Origin: Hyalella azteca
Lineage: Eukaryota; Arthropoda; Malacostraca; Amphipoda; Hyalellidae
Assembly: GCF_000764305.2 (NCBI RefSeq)
Contig: NW_025944219.1
Span: forward strand, 1-64,000
Direction: 5' to 3'
Length of the DNA: 64,000 nt
The notes under the pieces are model-generated. The model did no database searches. It saw only the letters and a program-made list of their open reading frames with translations, and was not told the origin of the DNA. The translations under genes were made by a program, and so were the position numbers. Shown here piece by piece: positions 43,687 through 56,059 of this stretch. Positions within the stretch are counted from its first letter, which is position 1; each line of letters starts with the position of its first letter.

Positions 43687-44439
43687 TGTTTATGTACATA
43701 TTTATCACAACTATATCTCACACCTATATGAGGCACCGTTATTTGCATTTATTTGCGATTAAATAAGGTGAGCTGCATTAGAGTTGTTTTACAATTACAC
43801 ATCTTGCACAGTAACATTGAAATGAATGTGTAATTGAGCTGAATTAGATCGTCAGCGCGTCAGTAACCAGTTTTTTGTTTACCCATTAAATCATCTTCAA
43901 AACCCCACTTGGCCTTCGTCGATCATTCGTGCCTGGACTTTTTTCTAATTTCGATTAAACTCGACGTCATTACCCGGGACCTGGGAAATAATACGTCCTG
44001 CCTCGATAAATTCAGATTAAATTTCCTTAATATTCTTAACTTTTTAGGATTATTTCGTACGCTTAATAGTAATTGCTAACTACTGGAAAAGGTTCACTTC
44101 TGGCATACGGTATAGTTCCCTACAAGTTTGGCCAGCAATTACTTTACGTCAGAAAGTAATTGGTAGCTAAACTTTGAGACATTTCGAATGAATTTCTTCA
44201 GTGAGAAAACTTGAGGGTGAGAATACTTTTCAGTTCCAACTGCGTATACCGCTATATGGAGAGAATTTACTTTCATGTAAAATGTTCTCTCTTGCGTACG
44301 AACGTCCCCAGCTAGGTTGCCACACGAAAACTTTGATTCGCGGAAACTTCCTGATTCGAAAGCTCAATAAAAAATAAATAGCAAATATATTATTACAATA
44401 GAAATTGTATTGACAAGTACATTACATGACTTTTTGTAT
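43687..44439. other. Unassigned sequence
   Basis: GATTAAATAAGGTGAGCTGC at about 43,760 is similar to GATTTAATAAGGTGAGCTTT at about 61,960, and the preceding TGTGGCCGCGTxCAAA motif is shared as well, so this is part of a dispersed repeat. No gene. Confidence 0.45.
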
Positions 44440-45030
44440 CATTTAGTTTTAAAGATGACATCGGACAAAGGACGGCCCCCATTGTCTATGCATTCAGCTG
44501 TCGATTTTTGAAGCTCCGTTGTGAAACAACACAGGCACGTATACAGGCCTCATCACTACTAAAAAACGACTGCATCGTGAGGCAAGTTCTCAAGAAGCGC
44601 TTCACATGCATTTCGGCGAGCAAAAAAGTCGTTTTTTTCAGAGTTCTTGTGCCACAGAAAATTTGTAGAGATGAAATTGCAGTTCTTTCAGGAGTATTCG
44701 TACCACCCTGATATTTGCTATTCGAAATCCCCAGAATAGCAGTGCGTTTACGTGCTGAACGGTGTGGAGAACGTAGAAATGCCTCTCTAACCCTACGTTT
44801 TCGTGTGTTGTGGCAGTTCGCTGACCTCCAAACCATCTTGCATTCACACTTCCACTTGCCCTAAATGTGTTCACCCGCGTAACAATCGATTTCCCATCAA
44901 GAACCCGACTTGAAAATTGAATACGGAACCGCGTGTACGAAATGCTCGTTGATTAGCGATAATGGAACGGCCATTAGAAAAGTACGCTTTGACAGTAAAC
45001 GCACGCTGCTCACTTGTCCAATGCATAGTG
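44440..45030 (-). pseudogene. DUF4817-type (Tc1/mariner-related) transposase remnant
   Basis: Reading on the - strand gives MHWTSEQRAFTVKAYF near 45,025, then VNTFRASGSVNARWFGGQRT, ENV, FLRSPHRSARKRTAILGISN, VRILLKELQFHLYKFSVAQE and finally FFSSDEACIR. These match in order the DUF4817 N-terminus, the helix-turn-helix linker and the SDEAHF-like start of the catalytic domain of transposase-like genes widespread in arthropods. At least two frameshifts separate the blocks. The rest of the catalytic domain is absent. Confidence 0.72.
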
Positions 45031-45374
45031 GCATCTGACTAGGCGGGACACAAAACTTCGTGACCTTGCCTATCATATGAAATACTCTTTTAACCCTTTT
45101 CCTATATCATCTGTCTGCTTTACTCGAAATACAAAACAGGAAGTTTCCGTCAGTCAGCCTGTGATAAACTTTGACGAGTTCCAGCCCACGTTGTCAACAG
45201 TATCACCTTCACGCTCATACTAAAATGTAGTTCCAACAATGCGAATACCTGTTGGTGAGAACACTGCCCCTTCTTGCGCCACGTGCCCACGAGATGCGGG
45301 CGCTGATCCGCGTTTCCGGTTGGAGATGAAAGAAGATCCGCTTTACGGCGTCCGAGTTTTAGGCTCGAGGCAGC

Positions 45375-45700
45375 ATGGGATTTATAGCTTCTGCCTACAC
45401 ACGCGAACACATGCAAATACGCACGCACGCACCTTACATTCACAGTTTACAAACAAGCATGCGAACTCGCGTGTTTTCACCATCCATTCTTACACAAACA
45501 CACGCACAAACACACACTTTTCGCTTTTTTAATGGTCATACGTTCACACACAGAAGCACACAAGCTCCACTGACACTAACCTATCCACGCACTCAGAACA
45601 CACATACCACACGCATATACGGATAATCCGCACACACCACCCACATAAATACGCACTCACACACGCACCATCTACACAAACTCGTATACAGTTACTCAAT
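45375..45700. repeat. CA-rich low-complexity tract
   Basis: ACACACGC, CACATAC and similar words dominate without a fixed period. Reading frames here (45239-45532, 45375-45626) are composition artefacts. Confidence 0.7.
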
Positions 45701-46389
45701 GGTTCGCAGGACGGCTCAAACATTAGCGCGGGTGTAGAAACACACGCACGTTGTGAGATTTGATTTCGTTGTAGTTTTGGAGTTTGTAGAGTCGAGATTG
45801 TGTTACATCTTTTGGTAACCCAATATTCATTTGTGCGCTCTGTATTTTCGAGTGCAGCGCGTTTTCGTAGCTGGTTTACCGCCCGTATCTCTTATTTCCA
45901 GTCGAAATCGATTTTCACGATGAGAAAAAATTTAGCGTTGCAAACGACAATAAATTCGATGGTCAACTTTTGGGAAGCTTGAAAATTTGAGTGAAACAAA
46001 GAAATAATTAGTGTAAATCAGTTTTGTGTCCTTGACGACTGACTAATTATTATTTGAAGATCTTTTGGAGTCAGAGCAAGCAGAAGAGTTTAACTTGTTG
46101 TGAACACCGGAATTGCGAACTGAGGTCGGGTAGATTCTGCATTGCAATTCTAAATTCAAAACACGTTATGTACACATGCGTACAGCGTATACTATGCGCA
46201 GGGTATTGCTAGTGCGCCTACACCATCAGGTTGTAAGTTATGTGTGTCAACACAGGGTTATGAATGGAAATGAATGTTAAAATCGGTAAACAGCCCGTGT
46301 TAACACAGAAGTTGCAGGTGATCAATTATTTATATAGCAGGCATGGTGCAACATTAGCTTTGTTAAGACTCGTGCTATAGCTGGCACAC

Positions 46390-46505
46390 AGCGTGTGTTA
46401 ACAACACAAGAAGTACACAGGCACACAGAGTGTGTTAACAACACAAGAAGGACACAGGCACACAGCGTGTGTTAGCAACACAAGAAGCACACAGGCACAC
46501 ACTCG
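46390..46505. repeat. AACACAAGAAGxACACAGGC array
   Basis: Three units of about 37-38 bp with GCGTGTGTTAACAACACAAG. Confidence 0.85.
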
Positions 46506-46574
46506 CGCTAAGCGCTTCCTGAGATTGGCAGTAAGCGTCTCGTTGACGGCGTCTATTGCAGTGAGCACACAGCC

Positions 46575-46672
46575 TCAGCATCAAGTGGTGAGCGTCAAAT
46601 GATGAGCGTCAACTGGTAAGCATCAACTGGTGAGCGTCAACTGGTGAGCGTTAACTGGTGAGAGTCAACTGG
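46575..46672. repeat. GAGCGTCAACTGGT array
   Basis: Six to seven units of about 14-15 bp ending at a single N (46673). The same array appears at 55060-55112, after the second adapter and again before an N. Confidence 0.88.
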
Positions 46673-46888
46673 NAGCTTTCTCAATTACTAACATTTTGTT
46701 CTGAGCTACAAGATATTTGCTAGATGTATGATCTCCTATTTACTTCTAAATAAAACTATGCAATAGTGCTGCATTATTTTGGAGAATAAAATAATCATGA
46801 ATTTGTGATTTTGATGCCTATACCCTATCACAATTCTCTGCCACTGCCAGACTAAAAGAAATCTTTCTGGTCATTTTCATAGCTACCA

Positions 46889-47706
46889 GGGGCCGTATTA
46901 TCAAAACTTCGTAACTTTTTGTACTTCCGATAAAAAAGTTACGTGTTACGTAAGTACACCCTAATTTTGGCAGTATCAAAACATTCGTACATAAGACTTA
47001 GCTAAAAGCGTACTATCAAAACCATCTGACCAACTGACCAATCAGAGGCTTTGGATTTGTTTACATTCTGTGAACTTCGATGGCAGGAATCAATAGAAAA
47101 GCCGTTCTAAAATAGTTGTGAACTCTTTTTAATAAACAGCGTGAGTTGAAGAAGAAATCTGTGTACGGTGCTAAAAATTATGGTTAGCAGAGATATAAAG
47201 TACCGACTAGAAGGAATGAATAATGAGAGTTGGTCGCGAAAGCTTTGCTTTTGCGCTTGTAAAATATAATGTAATATGCATTTGCTTATAAAATATAACG
47301 TAAAAGGAAAACAAAATCAGTTTCTGGCATTAACTCAATTGAATTTTTTCCAATAGCACTGTTTAGCACGATCACATATTTTGATCTTGCAAATGTTGCA
47401 CGATCAAGTAGTGGAGCCATCACAAGTAGAGCCATCATTCTATGCGTGTATAATCTGCGCTGTTGGATTATTGACAAAATTCTATCACAAGTCAAGGTGT
47501 TGCTACTTGCTAGTAAATCAATAGTTTCCTATCGCTTCAGCAGACACTCTAAACTTGTGGGGAACTTCACTTACGCCATCTCCAAGCCGTATCTTCCCGC
47601 GCAAATGTTTTGATAATACCACCTCTAGAGTCACGTCATCAAGCCAGCACTTACGCCACTTGTAAGTCGAATTTGCGTACTTACGAAGTTTTGATAATAC
47701 GGCCCC
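46889..47706. mobile_element. 818-bp MITE-like element with 26-bp terminal inverted repeats
   Basis: GGGGCCGTATTATCAAAACT and TCGTAA at the left end are matched exactly by the complement at 47681-47706. Target duplication may be CAG if the ends start at GGGCC. The ends recall PIF/Harbinger-type elements, but that is inference. It shares size and ends with 14926-15755. Confidence 0.82.
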
Positions 47707-48224
47707 AGATTACTGCTAGACAAATTACATCATATCTTAATTGTCAAGGAAAATGCATGATTGAACCTTGTGATTTGAAGTGAAGCTAAATTTGTTGCTC
47801 CAGATAATGAATGCCTATATTTCAGTAAGTAGTTTTATTTTAACTTGTTTAGTAACTAGCATGAAAGGAAAGAAACTGATGGTGAGTTTTGGTGAGTAGT
47901 ATGTTCACCTTCATTAGTGAGTATTTTATTCACCGTAAATAGTGAGTATTGTACTCAGGTCGCCCTGGTTTTTCATTTACTCAGATTAATGGAGTGTAGA
48001 GTTCATAGTACGACCATTGTTAGCAAAGTATCATGCTTTGTGGCATACAAGTGAGCCATGTTTGAGCGTACGAATTGATAAAGAATTTCAATATAAATGC
48101 ATTAATGGTACTGTAAATAATAACGCGTATTATAAAGATGAAGATAAGATTATACAATAATGTTCTTTGATTACTGCTTAGGCCTGTAATCAAGTAATGT
48201 GCTTAGGCCTGAGTAAAATGGGTG
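47707..48224. other. Unassigned sequence
   Basis: Three imperfect GTGAGTATTTTATTCACC-type units at about 47,880-47,960. No gene. Confidence 0.4.
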
Positions 48225-48460
48225 AGTCTACGGGTGAGAGTAACTGCACAGCAACGGGTGATAGTAACCGCACAGCAGCGGGTGATAGTAACTACGCAGC
48301 AACGGGTGATAGTAACTGCACAGCAGCGGGTGATAGTAACTGCACAGCAGCGAGTGATAGTAACTGCGCAGCAGCGGGTGATAGTAACTGCACAGCAGCG
48401 GGTGATAGTAACTGCACAGCAGCGAGTGACTCACTGCACAGCAACGGGTGAGACTAACAG
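48225..48460. repeat. 24-bp GGTGATAGTAACTGCACAGC array
   Basis: About nine units of 24 bp, highly regular. Because 24 is a multiple of three, open frames exist on both strands. Confidence 0.92.
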
Positions 48461-50164
48461 CACAGCAGTTGGTGAGAGCCCAGAGTCTCGGCCTCTCGTC
48501 CAAGAGTTCGTCTAAGCGAGTCTCCCTTTAAAGCAACGAGCGCAGGCACGTGTGCAGCTCCCAGCGTCATGCTCAGATGCCGACAATTGCTAAGACACAC
48601 AAACTGCGCTGCCGAAAAAAACGGTGGTGAATGCGACGTCCATACATGGCGGTTTTCATAGCATCTGCTTTCCTGAAGATGCGCGCGGAGCCGAGTGATG
48701 TTTTTTATGGTTAATGCTCGTGCTATGTGAAGCTTTTATCACGGGTGGACTTTTGTGTCGTTGAAACTACGAGCCCAATCGACTTCTTGATACTGAAGCT
48801 AAATCAAAAAGACTGTGTAGGCCACAGAATACTTTGATGAAGGCAGCTGCTTTAAGTTTGCAGGTGTTGGGCCATTATATAGCGAGTTCTATATATGGTC
48901 ATATGAGCGTTTTTAACACGCTTATATGGCATTGTCCACATGCACGGGTGGTTGATGACCTGATAGTTCTTTTATTTAGATTTTCCGGATCGAACAATAT
49001 CCTTCAGATGACGTTGATTGATCAAAATGCAGTTCAAAGGAAGTAATTTTAATTTATTAACGACGTTTCGACTATAACAACATTAATTTTCAAGTTATAA
49101 GAAGCATTGAATACAGAAAATTTAGTCGAAATAAGTACATAATATACGTAAATAAGTTATAACACGAAAATTTTGAACCGTGAAAATAATACCGAAACAA
49201 TCTCAGAGCTTAGAAAATCCGGTAGTTATGAGGTGGATAGTTGGTGTCCAATACGAAGAGATGAGGGTTTCAGCTATCGTCGGTCGGATCATTATAAATG
49301 ATAATACATTTACAGTCATATAAATGTATTATCAACAAGAGTACACCGTCTGTTTAGATGTTTCATTCACTATGATCGTGTTTTGCCTTACGTTCATTCA
49401 TATTAGTAACTGCAATTGATGACTGTTTTTGTGTGTCTGCCTTTGTATGGTCTGTGTGATCGTGTAGCTCCAATAGGCTACACAGCGTAACACCGGCAAC
49501 TGCAGTATTTATTTGTCCAGTTCATTAACATTTGTTCGTTAGATTTATGAAGAATGGTGACCAATTTTGAAAAAGAGTCAGATTGTCAGTAATTTAATGC
49601 AATTCAAACTACCCATAGTAAATGTAGAACCTGTGCAAACGACATTAATGGATTGAAAGAATTTGCAAGCATAAATGCAATCAACTACCACCGTCGACGA
49701 TTTTTTTTCAAATTTTGTAAATTGTCAAGGCAACGGATGCCCTAAAAGAAACTTTCAGACCATCCTCATCAACCAACTTTACTTCGAACAACAATTCTGT
49801 CTTTACGCAACTGTCTTTATGGAAGCAAATAACAGTTAAATTCACTTGTTTCGAGAGTCGCCATCTGAGGAAATATACCACAGCGACCTTTGACCTGCGC
49901 AGATAACGTTTGTTTGCGTGCGTGACCGCGCAGCCTAGCGCCGCATTACAGCAAATCTCAGCGCTTCTGGATTACCGCCGGCCGTCGCTCGGCCGCTGAT
50001 CGTACGGCTCTGATTTTCATGCGGGTGCTGCTGCGTCAGGATCAGCGGTGTACGGGCGATCGCTACGGAAGCTTCGCCTTTAATGGTTTTGTGAACATTT
50101 GCGGGTTTGCCGTCGGTAATTGAAGAATTGCTACTGATAATCGCTGCTAAGGCCACATTGCTGA
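48461..50164. other. Unassigned sequence
   Basis: 49,900-50,156 is GC-richer than its surroundings and carries a 73-codon - strand frame (HKTIKGEASVAIARTPLIL) that reads like protein, but I cannot place it in a family. The rest is AT-rich without recognisable genes. Confidence 0.35.
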
Positions 50165-50194
50165 AATGTTAACGCACCAGTACGTTGAACAACA

Positions 50195-50600
50195 GAATCA
50201 GTGCATCCGTAGAATAATAGCTGCAATGCACCAGTGGAATGATAGTTGCAATGCACCAGTGGAATAATAGCAGAAATGCACCAGTGTAATAATAGCAGAA
50301 ATGCACCAGTGGAATAATAGCAGAAATTCACCAGTGGAATAATAGCAGAAATTCACCAGTGGAATAATAGCAGAAATGCACCAGTGGAATAATAGCAGAA
50401 ATTCACCAATGGAATAATAGCAGAAATGCACCAGTGTAATAATAGCTGCAATGCACCAGTGGAATAACAGCTGCAATGCACCAGTGGAATAATAGCTGCA
50501 ATGCACCAGTGGAATAACAGCTGCAATGCACCAGTGGAATAACAGCTGCAATGCACCAGTGGAATGACAGCTGCAATGCACCAGTAAAATGATAGCCGCA
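50195..50600. repeat. 25-bp GCACCAGTGGAATAATAGC array
   Basis: About 16 units of 25 bp with alternating AGCTGCAAT and AGCAGAAAT variants, ending at the single N at 50601. The Cys/His-rich frames on the - strand are repeat-derived. Confidence 0.93.
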
Positions 50601-51079
50601 NCAACAGTGAACGTTTTCATTGTCTGCGCCAATCAGAGCGTCCCTAAAGACCCGTTGCTGAGCCAATAGGCTACACCGGAAGCATGACATCATTCCACCT
50701 GTTGTGCACTTATGCATCACCCTTTTTTGTAGGATGTATCTCGCTGAGTTACCCCTGCTGACCCTTCCCTACGCGAGGCAAGCTTGTATGTCATCAGTCA
50801 CCTCAGTGTTATTTGCGACTAGCAGTAATTTAGTCAACGGATGGTAAATAACAGTGCATAAGTAAGCGTTGGAACGGAAGTTCGGTAAATATAGTATAAG
50901 AAAAGGTTATGCATTAGATCGATAACTTTCATATTGATAACATATATACGCAATTCATATGGACGTGATAAAGTGTAAAGTTATTATATTGACGATTTCA
51001 TGGGCAGTGAGTGGTTAGGAATATTAGGTGCGGTTATAATGGGTAGTCATTTCATACTTCATCACATGACATGCGTATA

Positions 51080-52480
51080 TGTGAGGTGCATCATGATCAC
51101 ATGGCAACTAGTTGCAGTGTGGTGTGATCACATGACAACTAGTTGCCGTGTGGTGTGATCACATGACAACTAGTTGCAGTGTGCCATGATCACATGACAA
51201 CTAGTTGCAGTGAGGCATAATCACATGACAACATGTAACAGTGCTTCATAATCACATGACAACATGTAACAGCGCTTCATGATCACATGACAACATGTAA
51301 CAGTGAGGCATGATCACATGACAACTAGTTGCAGTGAGGCATAATCACATGACAACATGTAACAGTGCTTCATAATCACATGACAACATGTAACAGCGCT
51401 TCATGATCACATGACAACATGTAACAGTGAGGCATGATCACATGACAACTAGTTGCAGTGAGGCATAATCACATGACAACATGTAACAGTGCTTCATAAT
51501 CACATGACAACATGTAACAGCGCTTCATGATCACATGACAACATGTAACAGTGAGGCATGATCACATGACAACTAGTTGCAGTGAGGCATAATCACATGA
51601 CAACATGTAACAGTGCTTCATAATCACATGACAACATGTAACAGCGCTTCATGATCACATGACAACATGTAACAGTGAGGCATGATCACATGACAACTAG
51701 TTGCAGTGAGGCATAATCACATGACAACATGTAACAGTGCTTCATAATCACATGACAACATGTAACAGCGCTTCATGATCACATGACAACATGTAACAGT
51801 GAGGCATGATCACATGACAACTAGTTGCAGTGAGGCATAATCACATGACAACATGTAACAGTGCTTCATAATCACATGACAACATGTAACAGCGCTTCAT
51901 GATCACATGACAACATGTAACAGTGAGGCATGATCACATGACAACTAGTTGCAGTGAGGCATAATCACATGACAACATGTAACAGTGCTTCATAATCACA
52001 TGACAACATGTAACAGCGCTTCATGATCACATGACAACATGTAACAGTGAGGCATGATCACATGACAACTAGTTGCAGTGAGGCATAATCACATGACAAC
52101 ATGTAACAGTGCTTCATAATCACATGACAACATGTAACAGCGCTTCATGATCACATGACAACATGTAACAGTGAGGCATGATCACATGACAACTAGTTGC
52201 AGTGAGGCATAATCACATGACAACATGTAACAGTGCTTCATAATCACATGACAACATGTAACAGCGCTTCATGATCACATGACAACATGTAACAGTGAGG
52301 CATGATCACATGACAACTAGTTGCAGTGAGGCATAATCACATGACAACATGTAACAGTGCTTCATAATCACATGACAACATGTAACAGTGCTTCATGATC
52401 ACATGACAACATGTAACAGCGCTTCATGATCACATGACAACATGTAACAGTGTGGCATGATCACATGACAACATGTAACA
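51080..52480. repeat. Higher-order satellite, 4 x 31 bp = 124 bp
   Basis: The basic unit is 31 bp (AATCACATGACAACATGTAA with CAGTGCTTCAT). Four variants form a 124-bp block marked by CTAGTTGCAGTGAGGC, which starts at 51201, 51325, 51449 and so on to 52317, ten times at exact spacing. The blocks are almost identical in the centre and decay at the edges. Confidence 0.95.
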
Positions 52481-52489
52481 GTGTAGTCA

Positions 52490-53883
52490 CCTCATAACAA
52501 CAAGTTACGCTTCACTTGACTAGCGTTACCAAGCAGCGGTCACACCTTCATTCTTCAAGGTGGCGGCGCTCTTCCCCCGCCCTGATGGGGTAACGCGGGG
52601 TAACAAGTTAACCTGTTACTGAGCCTGCAATGCGGTAACATGTTATTGATATACACACCTCATGATGCTGAGTTGCATCATGAGGTTCTACGTATCACGT
52701 CACCATGGCACATGATGCAAATAACAGCCTGCACGTATCGTCTGTCATGTGAACCATGAAGCGAGCGGAAGTGACACTGTAAGATGTGCGAAGGTTCATT
52801 CAGCTTTACACTGGTCCACGCAGGTTCTCTTAGTTTTAAGCAGGACACAGCAGGTTCACAAAGGTTCATGTTGATAGGTAACGCATTTGTTTAAATTGTC
52901 AAAATCAGAATCAATTAAAGTGATAACGACAATTGTTCATTCCGAAAAAGTAATTTCCAACAGTGATTTTGACACCGATTAGTTCGAATGTGATGCTAGA
53001 GGCTGTGAAATCAGACCTAAGATTAGACCTAGGTTAGATTAGAACATAGAACCCAATATATTGTTAAAAGGCTCGAGGAAGTTTGAGTGATCGACCGTTT
53101 CATTGTAGAATGCAAAGCTAAATTGTTATCAGTTAAACGCGGAACGAATGCGAAGAAAATTATCTCAACCATGTCGAGTAGAATTTATTATGTTGCAATT
53201 GCCAAGAAATTTTTACATACATACATACAGGCATACCAAGACCGGCTTTCCAATCTTTTGACGTCTAAGATTGAACCTTATTATGTTGTTGTGCTACGTT
53301 TTTATAAAATTAATCTACCATACCATGTATTAGAGAATTCAAGATATATCTTAAATTTAAGAGTACTTACTAAGTATTACTAAATATTTAGTTAGTAGAA
53401 TAAATGCCCTCCTTCAGTTAGAAGATGCTAGATTTTCCGCACGTGTTAAATCGTGCTATCAACTTCGGGAGGCTCTCCATAAATTGCATTGGTAATTTCA
53501 CTGCCATAGCAATATTCTACTCTCTTTTCAATAGATAAATAAAACCAATTTTAACTTGAGCTCGACCGGAAACGCCTCACGTTCTATTTACAAAGCAATT
53601 GCCACTTCAGTCCCAGGCTGGAATTAACTGCCATGATTCAGAGCTTCTCGCTACAAATCTTGATTGCTGGGCCCAGCTTTTACTTTCAATTGCAGGGTCC
53701 GTGTCTGGGTGGCCCAGTGTGGGACACGTTAATAGGGTTCGATTGCTGCGGTATATGACGTGGCCAGGGCAATCCAGTGCTGATTGCCCTGACATTTCCA
53801 GCTGTTTTATGAGCGTGGAATTGTTTCCAAGACGCATTTCCGAGCAATTATGCATTCAGGAATATTTTCCTTGGTATCTGTGA
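52490..53883. other. Unassigned sequence
   Basis: Frames at 53087-53383 and 53599-53883 have no recognisable domain. No gene called. Confidence 0.4.
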
Positions 53884-53904
53884 TTGTGGACTAGAGTGGC
53901 CACC

Positions 53905-54610
53905 ACATGGACGGCAACCGCATGGTGTACATGGCGACGTTTGTGCATGTCACGCTGGCAACCGCATGGTGCACATGGCGACGTTTGTACGTGTCACGCT
54001 GGCAACCGCATGGTGCACATGGCGACGTTTGTACATGCTACGCTGGCAACCGCATGGTGTACATGGCGACGTTTGTACGTGTCACGCTGGCAACCGCATG
54101 GTGCACATGGCGACGTTTGTACATGTCACGCTGGCAACCGCATGGTGCGCATGGCGACGTTTGTGCATGTCACGCTGGCAACCGCATGGTGCACATGGCG
54201 ACGTTTGTACATGTCACGCTGGCAACCGCATGGTGCGCATGGCGACGTTTGTACATGTCACGCTGGCAACCGCATGGTGCACATGGCGACGTTTGTACAT
54301 GTCACGCTGGCAACCGCATGGTGCACATGGCGACGTTTGCACATGTCACGCTGGCAACCGCATGGTGCGCATGGCGACGTTTGTGCATGCCACGCCGACA
54401 ACCATACAATGCGCATGGATGGTGCGCATTGCGACGTTTGTGTATTTCACGCCGGCAACCATACAATGCGCATGGATTGTGCGCATGGCGACGTTTGCAC
54501 ATGTCACGCCGACAACCATAGTGCGCATGGATGGTGCGCATGGCGACGTTTGTGCATGTTACGCTGTCAACTGCATGCTGCACATGGCGACGTTTGTGCA
54601 TGCACGCTGG
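53905..54610. repeat. 44-bp GCAACCGCATGGTGCACATG array
   Basis: About 16 units of 44 bp with GGCGACGTTTGTACATGTCA. Three overlapping + strand frames of more than 200 codons result from the repeat. 44 is not a multiple of three, so each frame cycles through the same peptides. Confidence 0.93.
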
Positions 54611-55018
54611 CAACATGACCACTAGTTGCAGTGCGCCATCATGTTTACGGAAACCATACGCCTAGAGCAAATTAAGTAAGCTCATCTAACACAAACTTCA
54701 GGTTAATATTTCATTCATTTAAGAAGACAAGAAGAATGTATTTATAATGAATCCCGTTTCTGTCACGCACAGCGCACACTCACCATGATATTCTTACCGG
54801 AATTTCAAATACTGTTTATTTTCGCTCGATATTCACGGAAGACCGTGACTGAATCCATCCCTCATTCAATGTTATTCCTACCTAAGTTTAGAGCTCACTT
54901 ATCGCTGCATAAGATCGCTTCTTCTGCCCGCAATGCTATTGCTACGAGAACAGCGCATGCGGTGCAGCATTGACAGCTTCCGGCAACACAGCTGGCACTC
55001 CCTGGCACAGCTGGTGAT

Positions 55019-55056
55019 CTGTCTCTTATACACATCTAGATGTGTATAAGAGACAG
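55019..55056. other. Nextera mate-pair junction adapter (artefact), second copy
   Basis: Same 38-bp inverted Tn5-end junction as at 38785-38822. It is followed by the GAGCGTCAACTGGT array of 46.6 kb and an N at 55113, so this join is not reliable. Confidence 0.97.
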
Positions 55057-55479
55057 CTACTGGTGAGCATTAACTGGTGAGCATCAACTGGTGAGCGTCA
55101 ACTGGTGAGCATNATACCAGGCTATTTCAACGGTGTTACCATCCTAGACGCAACGCTGCCGACTGAAAGATAAGGCAATATATGCTAGTGTCGTGGATAT
55201 CATTTCAGTATTATATATATTCTCATATTTCTGATGATAAAAATTTCTCTCATATCAAGATAATAAACAACATTTTATTATTATACATGTCATGGCTATA
55301 CAACTAACTTTACAAGAAATCATTGTCAGCCGGCAGTCGGTCATGTATATATTTGCAAGCAATTTAACCTTGTATATAATACAGTTTGTTGACATCAGAC
55401 ATGACGTCATCGATAGCTTGCACCTGCTGACATCATTTGTATCATGTAGAGCTCAGCCGAGGACAATGCGATGCGTGTG

Positions 55480-56050
55480 CCACAATGCTATTCCTACGGG
55501 GACTACGACGCCACAGGCGGTCGGAAGTGAGCGCATCGCCGTGCAGAGGTAGGCTGAGCTCACGGCCATCATTCGTATCCAAGATACGGCCTTATACAAA
55601 ACAATACTTCGTATCCAAGATACGGCCTTAATTATACAAGCCAATACTTCGTATCCAAGATACGGCCTTATACAAGACACAATGCTATTCCTACGAGGGC
55701 CACGAGGCAGCCAGACTATCGTTGTTATCCAAGTTACGGCCTTCTTTTGTTTCAAGTGGGTCTCAAGCGAGGACATGTATTGTACCATAAGCAAAATGCT
55801 ATTCCTACGTACGTGGACCACAAAGTTGGAGGACCATTACTCGTATCCACGTTACGGCGGCGTTCTTTTATTTCAAGTGGGGCTCAAGTGAGGACATGTA
55901 TTGTACCATAAACACAATGCTATTCCTACGGGACCACTGAGCTGCAGGACCATCACTCCTATCCACGTTACTTCCTTCTTTTATTTCAAGTGGGGCTTAA
56001 GTGAGGACATGTATTGTACCATAAACACAATGCTATTCCTACGGGGACCA
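55480..56050. repeat. Units of about 113-119 bp starting AATGCTATTCCTACG
   Basis: Starts at about 55483, 55681, 55795, 55916 and 56029. Later units share TATCCACGTTACGG and TTCAAGTGGGGCTCAAGTGA. A shorter 30-37 bp unit (TTCGTATCCAAGATACGGCC) is amplified at 55,565-55,680. Confidence 0.88.
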
Positions 56051-56059
56051 CAAAGCTGC

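Noticed and set aside
50198..50720. Cys/His-rich - strand ORFs that resemble a membrane or metal-binding protein
   Set aside because: 25-bp minisatellite cycling through three frames, crossing an N.
50195..52480. CRISPR array
   Set aside because: Regular repeats but no unique spacers; the whole unit repeats, and the rest of the window is eukaryotic with introns.
51080..52480. Telomere or subtelomere
   Set aside because: No TTAGG or related telomere repeat; the 31-bp unit is a satellite.
53884..54625. Three overlapping + strand ORFs of 204-244 codons
   Set aside because: They are produced by a 44-bp minisatellite; the same peptides appear in all three frames and no start or splice context supports a gene.
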